Positions 51,389-59,891 of a stretch of 64,000 nucleotides of DNA are shown piece by piece. Under the pieces are notes generated by a model. That model was not told the origin of the DNA. It saw nothing but the letters and a program-made list of their open reading frames with translations, and searched no databases. Each line of letters begins with the position of its first letter. Position 1 is the stretch's first letter. The translations under genes and the position numbers were made by a program. The DNA is from Flavobacterium sp. HJJ (GTDB lineage: Bacteria > Bacteroidota > Bacteroidia > Flavobacteriales > Flavobacteriaceae). The stretch lies in assembly GCF_015351475.1 (NCBI RefSeq), contig NZ_JADKPR010000027.1, positions 1 through 64,000 on the forward strand, written 5' to 3'.

Positions 51389-51925
51389 TTACATTTCAAC
51401 TTTGATTACAGCACCATAATCCAATGGTGTTTTGAAAGCTTCCTGCAGGGGAAGATTGTTTATTTTGCACAAAATGCTTCGAATAACTCCCGAATGCGCC
51501 ACGATGATAATTGGTTTAGAGTGCATTTTCGAAATGCCATTGTCCAAAAATTCCCGAACCCTTGAATCCAATTCCACAAACGATTCTCCGTTAGGCACAT
51601 TTACGGTGACAAAATCTTCCATCCAAGGATCCAAAACTTCACGGGGAATAGCATCCCAACTTTGCAGTTCCCAATCGCCAAAATGCATTTCCATCAATCT
51701 TGAATCTTCGATAACGGATTCAATTTGAGTATTTTGCTGAATATGTTTGGCCAAAATAGCACAGCGTTGCAACGGACTAGAATACAAAATCGCTTCCTGT
51801 GGCAATTGATTCAGAATCGATTCAAAAACGGCATCGTACGGTTCTCGAATCCCAACATCACTCTGACCGTAACAAATTCCTTTCTCACAAACCGTTTCGG
51901 TGTGACGGACTAAATAAACTTCCAT
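51389..51925 (-). CDS. cobC: Histidine phosphatase, alpha-ribazole phosphatase-like
   Basis: 178 aa. The phosphoglycerate mutase-type motif VYLVRHTETVCEKGICYGQSD has the nucleophile His; LYSSPLQRCAILA, the Glu-containing MEMHFGDWELQSW and the second His in IIIVAHSGVIRSI complete the site. This fits CobC, which dephosphorylates alpha-ribazole-5'-phosphate or the final cobalamin phosphate. Its ATG overlaps the end of cobS by 16 bp, and the riboswitch-controlled receptor follows. A general phosphatase is possible, but the context supports CobC. Confidence 0.85.
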   Translation of the reverse strand: MEVYLVRHTETVCEKGICYGQSDVGIREPYDAVFESILNQLPQEAILYSSPLQRCAILAKHIQQNTQIESVIEDSRLMEMHFGDWELQSWDAIPREVLDPWMEDFVTVNVPNGESFVELDSRVREFLDNGISKMHSKPIIIVAHSGVIRSILCKINNLPLQEAFKTPLDYGAVIKVEM

Positions 51926-52707
51926 ATCGCAATAATTGAAAGGTAAAAAATCACTTCACATACTTGTTGAGTAGCCCCCAAACAATCTCCGGTATAACCA
52001 TCAATCCATTTTTGAAAATAACGGGCAAGAAAAAAACGAGCGATAAAAACAGGAATTAAAACCAACAACAATTGCCATTGAAAAACCGACAAAGCAACAA
52101 GTGGTAATAATCCAAAAAACAAAGCACCTGCCACTTCTTTCCAAGTGAAATTTTGGGCAATGGGTTTGCTCTTGCTCAAAGCGTCTTCCCTTGAATATTC
52201 GTGGGTAAATACTATTGAAATTGCACACAAACGACTAACTGAATGGGCGGAAACAAAAAGGAGTAGATTGAAGATTGAAGATTGAAGATTAACGATTTCT
52301 GATTTAGAAATTGCATTCGAAATTGCCTCAAACTTCAATAAAAACAACAAAACCAAACCGATAGCCCCATAAGCGCCAATAGCGCTATCTTTCATTATCA
52401 AAAGAATTTTCTCTTTTGTCCAACCGCCACCAAAACCGTCACAAACATCGGCAAAACCATCTTCATGAAAAGCTCCGGTTGTCAAAACTCCGCCAATGAT
52501 TGCAAGAATTACAGCAATTTCATTGGGAAATAAAATCGCTGATAAATAATAAACCGTAAAAGAAATTCCGCCCACAATCCAACCAATCAACGGAAAATAA
52601 CGAGAGGCTTTATTTAAATATTCAGGATTGTGATCGATGTTTTTGGGACACGGAATTCGGGTGTAAAACATTAATGCCGTGAAAAATATATGTAATTGTT
52701 TTTTCAT
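51910..52707 (-). CDS. cobS: Adenosylcobinamide-GDP ribazoletransferase
   Basis: 265 aa from the ATG at 52707; the longer frame (to 52764) begins in a repeat. Membrane enzyme that joins alpha-ribazole and adenosylcobinamide-GDP, the final step of the nucleotide loop. Family features: FFTALMFYTRIPCPK at the start, GAFHEDGFADVCDGFGGGW with metal-binding acidic residues, KDSAIGAYGAIGLV, and C-terminal GYTGDCLGATQQ. About six hydrophobic helices. It overlaps cobC by 16 bp. Confidence 0.94.
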   Translation of the reverse strand: MKKQLHIFFTALMFYTRIPCPKNIDHNPEYLNKASRYFPLIGWIVGGISFTVYYLSAILFPNEIAVILAIIGGVLTTGAFHEDGFADVCDGFGGGWTKEKILLIMKDSAIGAYGAIGLVLLFLLKFEAISNAISKSEIVNLQSSIFNLLLFVSAHSVSRLCAISIVFTHEYSREDALSKSKPIAQNFTWKEVAGALFFGLLPLVALSVFQWQLLLVLIPVFIARFFLARYFQKWIDGYTGDCLGATQQVCEVIFYLSIIAIWKFI

Positions 52708-52727
52708 TTTTTTTATTTTTTTGTTGG

Positions 52728-52765
52728 TAGAGACGTTGCAATGCAACGTCTCTACGCAATGCAAC
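52728..52765. repeat. Short palindromic (REP-like) repeat before cobS
   Basis: GTAGAGACGTTGC/GCAACGTCTCTAC palindrome around AAT, followed by another GCAACGTCTAC half. A second copy lies at 52836-52863. Confidence 0.6.
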
Positions 52766-52835
52766 GTCTACATGCAATGTATATCAGATTTCGGTATAAT
52801 AATATTAGGCAAAACGTTGTGTAAAAATGTTGGCG

Positions 52836-52863
52836 GAGACGTTGCACTGCAACGTCTCTACGC
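52836..52863. repeat. Short palindromic (REP-like) repeat after bluB-cobT
   Basis: GCGGAGACGTTGC with GCAACGTCTCTACGC around ACT. It shares its core with the copy at 52728-52765. Confidence 0.6.
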
Positions 52864-52867
52864 AAAT

Positions 52868-54544
52868 TTACGAACGGCTGACACCGGCAGATTCAAAACT
52901 GGCCATTTCATTCAAAAAACAAACAGCCGACTGTATTATCGGAAACGCCACGGCACAACCCGTTCCCTCTCCCAATCGCAAGTCCAACTGCAACAAGGGC
53001 TGAACATCTAAATAATCCAATATTTTTTGATGTCCTTTCTCTGCCGATGAATGACAGAATATCGCGTTTTCTTTCACCGATAGGTTCATTTTGTATGCAA
53101 TTAAAAATGCTACTGAACAAATAAAACCATCCACCAAAATGAGCATGTTATTTTGTTTCGCCTGAAGCATTCCTCCTGCCATTTGTATAATTTCAAACCC
53201 ACCGAAATAGGCCAATTTACTTTCTAAATCATTTGAACCATTATAATTTTCAATAGCTTTTTTCAGGATATCTTGTTTTTGAATTAGTTTTTCATCAACA
53301 ACGCCGGTTCCTTTTCCAACACAATCTTCTATCGGTAATTCCAAAAGAATACTCATCAAAACGGAAGCCGTGGACGTATTCCCTATTCCCATTTCGCCAA
53401 AACCGATACAATTACAACCCATTTCAAAAACCGAATTCACGATTTCCTTTCCTTTAGCAAAACACAAATTCAATTCGGTTTCACTCATTGCCGGACCATG
53501 CAGAAACGATTGTGTTCCTTTTCCAACTTTGGCCGAAACTAAATTAGCATTTGTTGGGAAATCATAATTGACTCCAGCATCAACTATAGTTAAGCCAATA
53601 TTATTTTGTTTACAAAAAACATTGATACCTGCTCCGCCTTCCAAAAAATTAGTCACCATTTGTCGGGTAACATCCTGCGGGTAGGCGCTTACACCGTGAT
53701 TGGCAATTCCGTGATCGCCGGCAAAAACTACAATATTAGGTTTGACTATTTTTGGTTCCAATGACTGAAAAACAGTTCCAATTTGTTTTGCAAGAATTTC
53801 CAAAACGCCGAGTGAATCTGTGGGTTTGGTTTTATTATCTATTTTTTGCTGAAGTGCTTCACTTATTTCTGGAGTAATTAGCTCTAAATTGAAGTGAGAT
53901 TGCTTCGTTCCTCGCAATGACTCAGGCGTTGAAACTAAAATCTCCTCAACAATTGGCTTTTCGGCTTTTTGTTTCCAATTCAGTTGCTGAAGCATTGGTT
54001 GGTTATCATAATTTGTCGCCGGTTTCCCTACGCAAAAATAACCCAATGGTTCAATATGTTCAGGCAATCCCAAAAGCTGTTTGAACTGATAATAATTTAA
54101 AATCGAAACCCAACCCATTGAATAACCTTGCTCTGTCAATGACAGCCAAATATTTTGTGACGCACTGACTGCGCTAAACTTTATCGCTTCATTGCTTCCG
54201 ACAGTTCCTATGGTAAACTGATTCAAAACCGAACGGTCGTAACAAATTACCAATCCAATCGGTGCTTCTTCAATGGCTTCGAGCTTTAAAGCTTGGTATT
54301 GCTTTTTTTGCAACTCATCATCGGTTAAATTGGAAGCCTTGTGATCGTAGTCCAAAAACAGTTTTTTCACCTCCTTTTTAATTACATCCGATTTTATCAG
54401 ATAATACCTTGTAGCATCTGTCAAACCTACTGATGGAGCATGATGTCCTGCCTGCAATGCTCTTTGGATCACTTCATCTGGCACTTCATCTTGTGTAAAA
54501 TGGCGAGTGTCTCTACGGGATTTTATGATTTCATCTAATGTCAT
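52868..54544 (-). CDS. Fused BluB-CobT: lower-ligand synthase and phosphoribosyltransferase
   Basis: 558 aa from the ATG at 54544. Residues 1-200 form a BluB-like nitroreductase (SRRDTRHFTQDEVPDEVI, APIGLVICYDRS, QNIWLSLTEQGYSMGWVS), which breaks down FMN to 5,6-dimethylbenzimidazole. From about 235 a CobT domain follows (KPTDSLGVLEILAKQIG, FAGDHGIANHGVSAYPQ, GEMGIGNTSTAS and RLGEGTGCAV with the catalytic Glu), which couples the base to nicotinate mononucleotide. Fusing consecutive steps fits channelling of the ligand. The linker contains SLRGTKQSH, the translation of a common dispersed repeat (see findings). Confidence 0.9.
   Translation of the reverse strand: MTLDEIIKSRRDTRHFTQDEVPDEVIQRALQAGHHAPSVGLTDATRYYLIKSDVIKKEVKKLFLDYDHKASNLTDDELQKKQYQALKLEAIEEAPIGLVICYDRSVLNQFTIGTVGSNEAIKFSAVSASQNIWLSLTEQGYSMGWVSILNYYQFKQLLGLPEHIEPLGYFCVGKPATNYDNQPMLQQLNWKQKAEKPIVEEILVSTPESLRGTKQSHFNLELITPEISEALQQKIDNKTKPTDSLGVLEILAKQIGTVFQSLEPKIVKPNIVVFAGDHGIANHGVSAYPQDVTRQMVTNFLEGGAGINVFCKQNNIGLTIVDAGVNYDFPTNANLVSAKVGKGTQSFLHGPAMSETELNLCFAKGKEIVNSVFEMGCNCIGFGEMGIGNTSTASVLMSILLELPIEDCVGKGTGVVDEKLIQKQDILKKAIENYNGSNDLESKLAYFGGFEIIQMAGGMLQAKQNNMLILVDGFICSVAFLIAYKMNLSVKENAIFCHSSAEKGHQKILDYLDVQPLLQLDLRLGEGTGCAVAFPIIQSAVCFLNEMASFESAGVSRS
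53892..53924. repeat. Dispersed repeat inside the BluB-CobT linker
   Basis: GATTGCTTCGTTCCTCGCAA plus TGAC on the plus strand is a known Bacteroidota intergenic word that occurs here in frame. A diverged relative (ATTACTTCATTCCTCGCAAA) lies at 34759-34778 in an intergenic region. Confidence 0.6.
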
Positions 54545-54558
54545 TATGTGCAGTATTT

Positions 54559-54641
54559 GCGTTAGGGATGGTAGTGACATCCTTTATTGCTGGGGTTCGG
54601 CAATAAAGATATAACGAACAACCCGACCCTTGTGGTAACGC
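54559..54641. repeat. Dispersed hairpin repeat, full copy
   Basis: Bounded by GCGTTA (54559-54564) and TAACGC (54636-54641). It has GGGATGG, the hairpin CTTTATTGC/GCAATAAAG with loop TGGGGTTCG, then CAACCCGACCC. Related copies are at 508-582, 32467-32562 and 45174-45263. Confidence 0.6.
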
Positions 54642-54656
54642 CCAAATTTATAAAAT

Positions 54657-55166
54657 CTATCCTTTTATTTTTACCGGAATTCCAGAAACCATCAACACAA
54701 CAGTTTCGGCTTTTTGGGCGATGTATTGGTTCATCCAACCTTGAAGTTCCGTGAATTTCCTGCCAATATGTGTTTCGGCATGGACTCCCATCCCTATTTC
54801 GTTGGTCACTATGATGATGGTTGCGCCTTCCTGTTTTGCAATGGCGTCCAATTCGGCTTTCGCTTGTTCCAAACTTAAAGCAACGTCATTCTTTGTATCC
54901 ACAAAAAAATTGGTCAGCCAAAGCGTCACGCAATCCACAATCGCAACTTTTCCGGAAAAATCAATTTCGCTCAAATGTTTTTCCTTTTCCATATTCACCC
55001 AACGCCCGTCGCGATCTTTTTGATGGCGGTCAATACGTTTTTGGAAATCTTCGTCCCACTTTCTGGCGGTTGCTACGTACATTGGTTTTTCGGACAATCC
55101 TTTGGCTAAATTCTCGGCATAACTGCTTTTTCCTGAACGCTCTCCGCCTGTTATTAAGTAAATCAT
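54657..55166 (-). CDS. cobU: Adenosylcobinamide kinase / GTP:adenosylcobinamide-phosphate guanylyltransferase
   Basis: 169 aa, the normal size. P-loop GGERSGKSSYAE at the start, then YVATARKWDEDFQKRIDRHQKDR with the His that accepts GMP, VAIVDCVTLWLTNF and TNEIGMGVHAETHIGRKFTELQGWMNQ. It phosphorylates adenosylcobinamide and then adds GMP. It is upstream of bluB-cobT and cobS on the same strand, with a repeat of about 100 bp in between. Confidence 0.95.
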   Translation of the reverse strand: MIYLITGGERSGKSSYAENLAKGLSEKPMYVATARKWDEDFQKRIDRHQKDRDGRWVNMEKEKHLSEIDFSGKVAIVDCVTLWLTNFFVDTKNDVALSLEQAKAELDAIAKQEGATIIIVTNEIGMGVHAETHIGRKFTELQGWMNQYIAQKAETVVLMVSGIPVKIKG

Positions 55167-55210
55167 TTATGAATGGTTAATTATTAATTGTAAATTGTAA
55201 ATGCTAATCT

Positions 55211-55582
55211 CTACCTAATTTCTTTTGAAACTAATTGATTTTTGGAAGTTTTAAGGATGCTTGTGATTAATTTTAGAATTGTAATTGCATCGTCATAAAT
55301 GTTTTCGAATTCTTTTTCATTTAAATAATCAGTTGCTTTTAAAAGCTCCAACCAATAAACAACTTCGTTCGCTTCTTTCTGAGCAATTGCAAATTTATGA
55401 ATGAAATCATTTTTGCTTTCAGCGTGTTCCGCTTCTCGAATCATAGCTCCAATACTTGTTCCTGATCTCAAAAGTTGTTTAGATAATACAAATTCCTTTT
55501 TATTATTATTCAAATATTGATAAAGTTTGACAATTCTAATTGCAAAATCAAAGCTTTTGTCTTTAACAATGTTATCCCTCAT
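55211..55582 (-). CDS. Four-helix-bundle protein (23S rRNA intervening-sequence family)
   Basis: 123 aa from the ATG at 55582, all-helical by eye: DFAIRIVKLYQYLNNN, LSKQLLRSGTSIGAMIREAEHAESKNDFIHKF and AQKEANEVVYWLELLKATDYL. This is the S23-like family first seen in 23S rRNA intervening sequences. Such genes are often found alone between unrelated operons in Bacteroidota, and their function is unknown. Here it sits just upstream of cobU on the same strand, so it may only ride on this transcript. Confidence 0.88.
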   Translation of the reverse strand: MRDNIVKDKSFDFAIRIVKLYQYLNNNKKEFVLSKQLLRSGTSIGAMIREAEHAESKNDFIHKFAIAQKEANEVVYWLELLKATDYLNEKEFENIYDDAITILKLITSILKTSKNQLVSKEIR

Positions 55583-55612
55583 AATTAACAACTAACAATT
55601 TATAATTAACAA

Positions 55613-55975
55613 TTAATAAGGACAATGCGTGCAATCACTTTTACAGCAATATCCTCTTTTGAGATGAAACCAAGGCTTAAAAACATAGTTTCCGTCTTCA
55701 AAATAATAATCAATTCCCTCAATTATATTTACGGTTTCGGGCAATTTTGAAGCTTTGTTTCCAATGGCTGTTTCGGGAGTTATGGTTGCCACGAACTCGT
55801 CTATTTTATCGGAACAGGCTTTTTTGAAACAAGTCGGACAAAGACAATCATCGATATCAAAAGGATTGAAAATAGGCGGAAAATCATTGCACCAACACGT
55901 TTCACCTTGAGGAGTATCTCCACAATTAAAGGGCTTTTGACAGGCCGAACAATGCTTCTCTTTTATAACATTCAT
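55613..55975 (-). CDS. Cysteine-rich CWC protein with DUF5522-like tail
   Basis: 120 aa. The N-terminus has CxxC pairs: HCSACQKPFNCG, ETCWCND, CLCPTCFKKAC (CWC pattern), a likely zinc site. The C-terminus has YYFEDGNYVFKPWFHLKRGYCC followed by CTHCPY, typical of DUF5522. This combination is common next to cobalamin genes in Flavobacteria as I recall, but its role is unknown. It is divergent from the btuF gene, with about 97 bp between the two starts. Confidence 0.85.
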   Translation of the reverse strand: MNVIKEKHCSACQKPFNCGDTPQGETCWCNDFPPIFNPFDIDDCLCPTCFKKACSDKIDEFVATITPETAIGNKASKLPETVNIIEGIDYYFEDGNYVFKPWFHLKRGYCCKSDCTHCPY

Positions 55976-56016
55976 TTTGTAAAGATAGCGTTTGTCTTAA
56001 TTTTTTAGTGTAAAAA

Positions 56017-56050
56017 TTGAACAAGAAATTTATAATTTACTATACCTTTG
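56017..56050 (+). promoter_or_regulatory. Promoter of btuF
   Basis: TTG (56017-56019), 23 nt, then TACCTTTG (56043-56050), 22 bp before the ATG. The spacing is slightly long. Confidence 0.45.
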
Positions 56051-56072
56051 CCTTCATCGAAAAAAATAGTCT

Positions 56073-57215
56073 ATGCGATTTTCAATCTACAAAGTTCTTT
56101 TAATCAGTGTTCTTTTTTCATTTATCGGATGCAAAAAAAATGAAAAAAGTGAAGTTCAAAATGATGCCAACACCCCAAACAGTATTCAATACGCCAAAAG
56201 TTTAGCCATTCACAAACACAACGGTTATACTGTGGTAACTGTCTCGAATCCTTGGCCGGATGCGGTTAAAGATTTTATTTATATTCTAAAAGAAAAAGAC
56301 GGAATTGTTCCTGACAGCCTGAAAAAATACCCTGAAATTTCCGTTCCGCTGAAATCTATTGTAGTGACTTCGACCACAAATATTCCGTTTTTGGAAATGT
56401 TGGGTGTCGAAAAATCATTGGTTGGCTTCCCACATACCGATTATATTTCGTCAGAAAAAACAAGAGCCTTAATCGATGCCGGTTCCGTTAAAAATGTGGG
56501 ACAAAACGAAAAACTCAATATCGAACAGCTGATTGAATTGTCGCCGGAACTTATTGTCACCTTTGGTATTGACAACAACAATCCAAGTATTGAAAATTTA
56601 CAAAAAAGTGGTTTAAAAGTACTCATCCAGGCTGATTGGATGGAACAATCCCCTCTTGGAAAAGCAGAATGGCTGAAACTTTACGGAGCTTTATTCGGAA
56701 AAGAAAAAGAAGCGGATGCTTTATTTGAAAACATTGTAAAAGAATATAATAATGCTTTAGCTTTGGTTGCCGATAAAAAGCCAACTTCGACTGTTTTATA
56801 CGGTTCGATGTATCAAGACCAATGGTTTGTCGCGAGAGGAAGCAGTTGGGTTGCCCAATTTATGAAAGATGCCAAAGCAGATTATCTTTGGAAAAACCTC
56901 GAAGGCACCGGAAGTCTTGGATTGTCGTTTGAAAACATATTGGACAAAGCCAAAACGGCTAACTTTTGGATTGCTACAGGTTCGTTCAAATCGTTGTCTG
57001 AACTAGGAAAAGCCAACCCGCATTACGGTCAGTTTGATGCTTTCGCAAATAAAAATATTTATACTTTTGAAGGAAAATTGGGAGCTACCGGAGGTACGGT
57101 TTTTTACGAATTGTCGCCTGCCCGACCTGATTTGGTTTTAAAAGACTATATTAAAATTTTTCATCCTGAATTGCTTTCGGATTATGTCTTTACTTTTGCG
57201 ACAAAATTAAATTAA
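56073..57215 (+). CDS. btuF: Cobalamin ABC transporter substrate-binding lipoprotein
   Basis: 380 aa with a lipoprotein signal (Cys20 in FSFIGC). It is a BtuF/FecB-type periplasmic-binding protein with two domains linked by a helix: SIVVTSTTNIPFLEMLGVEKSLVGFP, VGQNEKLNIEQLIELSPELIVTFG, then TVLYGSMYQDQWFVARGSSWVAQFMK. It would deliver corrinoids (possibly iron complexes, since FecB-type proteins are alike) to the permease. It starts the plus-strand btuF-btuC-btuD unit, divergent from the CWC and cobU side. Confidence 0.87.
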   Translation: MRFSIYKVLLISVLFSFIGCKKNEKSEVQNDANTPNSIQYAKSLAIHKHNGYTVVTVSNPWPDAVKDFIYILKEKDGIVPDSLKKYPEISVPLKSIVVTSTTNIPFLEMLGVEKSLVGFPHTDYISSEKTRALIDAGSVKNVGQNEKLNIEQLIELSPELIVTFGIDNNNPSIENLQKSGLKVLIQADWMEQSPLGKAEWLKLYGALFGKEKEADALFENIVKEYNNALALVADKKPTSTVLYGSMYQDQWFVARGSSWVAQFMKDAKADYLWKNLEGTGSLGLSFENILDKAKTANFWIATGSFKSLSELGKANPHYGQFDAFANKNIYTFEGKLGATGGTVFYELSPARPDLVLKDYIKIFHPELLSDYVFTFATKLN

Positions 57216-57225
57216 TCCTCTCCCC

Positions 57226-57250
57226 AACCCTCTCCGAAGGAGAGGGAGAC
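57226..57250. repeat. CCCTCTCC/GGAGAGGG hairpin between btuF and btuC
   Basis: A GC-rich hairpin with a short loop in the 74-bp gap. Words of this kind are widespread in bacterial genomes. It may act as a partial terminator. Confidence 0.5.
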
Positions 57251-57289
57251 TAAACCGAATATCTCTTTATTAAATATAAATCATTATAA

Positions 57290-58318
57290 TTGATCAATCA
57301 AAAGCGAAATACAATCTTATTCTCATTCCTTTTTTTAGGGTTGATTGTCCTGTTTTTTGTGAACATCAGTTTGGGATCGATTACGATACCTTTCAAAGAG
57401 GTTTACACTAGTTTGACAGGCGGTCAAGCGAGTAAATCGACTTGGGAATACATCATCATCAATTATCGTTTGCCCAAAGCGATTACAGCAGTTTTGGTTG
57501 GAATGGGATTATCTATAAGTGGATTGTTAATGCAGACTTTGTTTCGAAATCCGCTTGCAGGACCTTATGTTTTGGGACTTAGTTCGGGTGCTAGTTTGGG
57601 TGTTGCTTTTGTGATATTAGGCGCAGGTATGTTGCCTTCTTTTTTGAGTGGCATTGTATTATCGCCATACGGAATCGTTTTGGCTTCAACTCTTGGAAGT
57701 ACTTCTGTATTATTATTGGTTTTATTGGTTTCGCAACGTTTGCGGGACACTATGGCAATATTGATTGTTGGACTGATGTTTGGCAGTTTTACCAGTTCGG
57801 TTGTTGGGGTTCTTACCTATTTTAGTTCGGCTGAACAATTGCAGAAATTTACTTTTTGGTCATTGGGAAATCTCGGTAATTTATCATGGACATCCATTCT
57901 CATTTTAAGCATTTGTGTGTTATTTGGTTTATTCCTCAGTTTACTTAGTATAAAACCTTTGAATGCATTATTATTGGGTGAAAATTACGCCAAAAGTATG
58001 GGATTGAACTTCAACAGAGCACGACTTGTTATCATAATTGCAACGGGAATTTTGGCGGGAAGTATAACGGCTTATGCGGGACCAATCGCTTTTGTCGGAT
58101 TGGCTGTTCCTCACATTGCCAAATTAGTTTTTCAAACTAGTAACCATACTGTTTTATTTTGGAGCACTTTGCTTTTTGGAGCCGGAATTATGCTGATTTG
58201 CGATGTGGTTTCGCAAATGCCGGGAATGGAAATTACGTTACCAATTAATGCTATTACGTCGATATTGGGTGCACCGGTTGTTATTTGGTTGTTAGTTCGA
58301 AAAAGGAATTTTAGATAA
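57290..58318 (+). CDS. btuC: FecCD/BtuC family ABC transporter permease
   Basis: 342 aa, about ten membrane helices. The family stretches are TWEYIIINYRLPKAITAVLVGMGLSISGLLMQTLFRNPLAGPYVLGLSSGASLGVA (in parts), LGENYAKSMGLN and GPIAFVGLAVPHIAKL, with the coupling-helix Gly-rich region. The start chosen is TTG at 57290, because no ATG lies near the conserved start; an alternative start further in would cut the first helix. Follows btuF by 74 bp and works with BtuD, 752 bp downstream. Confidence 0.9.
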   Translation: MINQKRNTILFSFLFLGLIVLFFVNISLGSITIPFKEVYTSLTGGQASKSTWEYIIINYRLPKAITAVLVGMGLSISGLLMQTLFRNPLAGPYVLGLSSGASLGVAFVILGAGMLPSFLSGIVLSPYGIVLASTLGSTSVLLLVLLVSQRLRDTMAILIVGLMFGSFTSSVVGVLTYFSSAEQLQKFTFWSLGNLGNLSWTSILILSICVLFGLFLSLLSIKPLNALLLGENYAKSMGLNFNRARLVIIIATGILAGSITAYAGPIAFVGLAVPHIAKLVFQTSNHTVLFWSTLLFGAGIMLICDVVSQMPGMEITLPINAITSILGAPVVIWLLVRKRNFR

Positions 58319-58507
58319 TTTAAACACATAGACACATAGATTTTATAGTTAATCTTTAAGGAATAAATAGAAATAATATTATTTTTCACATAGATTAATT
58401 GTGTAAAAAAGAAAACATTTCTTAAACTCTTTTAAATCATCAAAAAAAATTATAACTATGTAATTAATAATAATTTCTCAAAAAGTTGCATTAATAAACT
58501 ATAGTAA

Positions 58508-58921
58508 ATGATTACTCAAAAATTTTTAGATGAATTAACATACGAAATTATTGGTTCAGCTATCGAAGTCCATAAATCTATTGGCAAAGGATTACTCGAA
58601 AGTGTATATCATCAATGTATGATAGAAGAATTATCCCAAAGAAAAATAAATTTTCACACAGAGATGAATGTTCCAATTATTTATAAAACAAAAAAATTAA
58701 CAACGAATTTCAGATGTGATTTATTTATTGAAAACTGTATAGTCTTAGAATTAAAATCTGTATTGGAAATGAATTCAATATTTGAGGCTCAAATTCTAAC
58801 CTATATGCAACTTTTAGAAGCTCCTAAAGGAATAATCATAAATTTCAATTGTCATAACATTTTCAAAGAAGGACAAAAAACTTTTGTGAACGATTTTTTT
58901 AAACTTCTTCCTAAACACTAA
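58508..58921 (+). CDS. GxxExxY protein
   Basis: 137 aa with the signature GKGLLESVY (G-x-x-E-x-x-Y). The core has YEIIGSAIEVHKSI, ELSQRKINFHTEMNVPIIYK and LVLELKSV-type ELK segment (IVLELKSVLEMNSIFEAQILTYM), the PD-(D/E)XK-like pattern of this family. Function unknown. It lies between btuC and btuD, which are otherwise partners, so it has probably been inserted into the operon. No transposase remains. Confidence 0.88.
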   Translation: MITQKFLDELTYEIIGSAIEVHKSIGKGLLESVYHQCMIEELSQRKINFHTEMNVPIIYKTKKLTTNFRCDLFIENCIVLELKSVLEMNSIFEAQILTYMQLLEAPKGIIINFNCHNIFKEGQKTFVNDFFKLLPKH

Positions 58922-59070
58922 CAATCTATTAAAACACCTTGGCTACAGAAATTTTAATGAAACCTTCTATGTGAAAAAATTATGATTTTCTAAAAAATCC
59001 TCAATTTTAAATTAATTCTATGTGTCTCCTATGTGTTTAAAACCATTTTAAAAAGTCTATAACTAAAACT

Positions 59071-59850
59071 ATGCTAACCAATATCCTCACCACTCAAAAC
59101 CTAAGCATTGGTTATTCCTCCAAGAAGGAAACTACAACCATAGCCAAAAACCTCAACCTGAACTTACAGGCAGGGAAACTGATTGCTTTGATTGGTGCAA
59201 ACGGTATTGGAAAATCGACATTGTTGCGCACTATAACAGGGATCCAAAAACCTTTGCAAGGGACTGTTTTATTAAATGACAAAAAAATAAGCAGTTACGA
59301 AACTTTGGCATTAGCCCAAAATTTAAGCGTTGTTTTAACCGAAAAATTGCCTCCAAGTAATTTAACCGTTTTTGAATTGGTGGCATTGGGACGACAGCCT
59401 TATACTAATTGGATTGGCACTTTATCAGATGCGGATATTCAAATTGTTCAAAAATCTATTGAACTGACGCAAATCGAACATTTGTCACAAAAAAGACATT
59501 TTGAAATAAGTGATGGGCAATTGCAGAAGGTTTTGATAGCAAGAGCATTGGCACAAGACACCCCTTTAATTATTCTAGACGAACCCACTACTCACTTAGA
59601 TTTACTCCACAAAGTTTCATTGCTCAAACTCCTAAAAAAACTAACCCACGAAACAGGGAAATGCATTTTGTTTTCGACGCACGACATTGATATGGCTATA
59701 CAATTGAGTGATGAGATGATTATCATGACGCCAGAAACTGTTGTTCAGGACGAACCCTGCAATTTAATCAGTAAAGGAAGTTTTAATACTTTATTCAAAG
59801 ATGAACATATCATTTTTGACAACGAAAAGGGTAAATTTGTTATCACTTAA
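59071..59850 (+). CDS. btuD: ABC transporter ATP-binding protein, BtuD-like
   Basis: 259 aa. Walker A GANGIGKSTLL, Q-loop in NLSVVLTEKLPPSNL, an ABC signature that reads EISDGQLQKVLIARALAQ (usual LSGG replaced by ISDG), Walker B LIILDEPTTHLD, and the switch His in FSTHDID. It powers corrinoid import with BtuC and BtuF. The signature change (SDGQ for SGGQ) is common in BtuD/FecE-type proteins. A methyltransferase gene converges on it. Confidence 0.9.
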   Translation: MLTNILTTQNLSIGYSSKKETTTIAKNLNLNLQAGKLIALIGANGIGKSTLLRTITGIQKPLQGTVLLNDKKISSYETLALAQNLSVVLTEKLPPSNLTVFELVALGRQPYTNWIGTLSDADIQIVQKSIELTQIEHLSQKRHFEISDGQLQKVLIARALAQDTPLIILDEPTTHLDLLHKVSLLKLLKKLTHETGKCILFSTHDIDMAIQLSDEMIIMTPETVVQDEPCNLISKGSFNTLFKDEHIIFDNEKGKFVIT

Positions 59851-59891
59851 TCGGTTTTTGGTTTATAGTTGATAAAAACTAAAAACATAAA

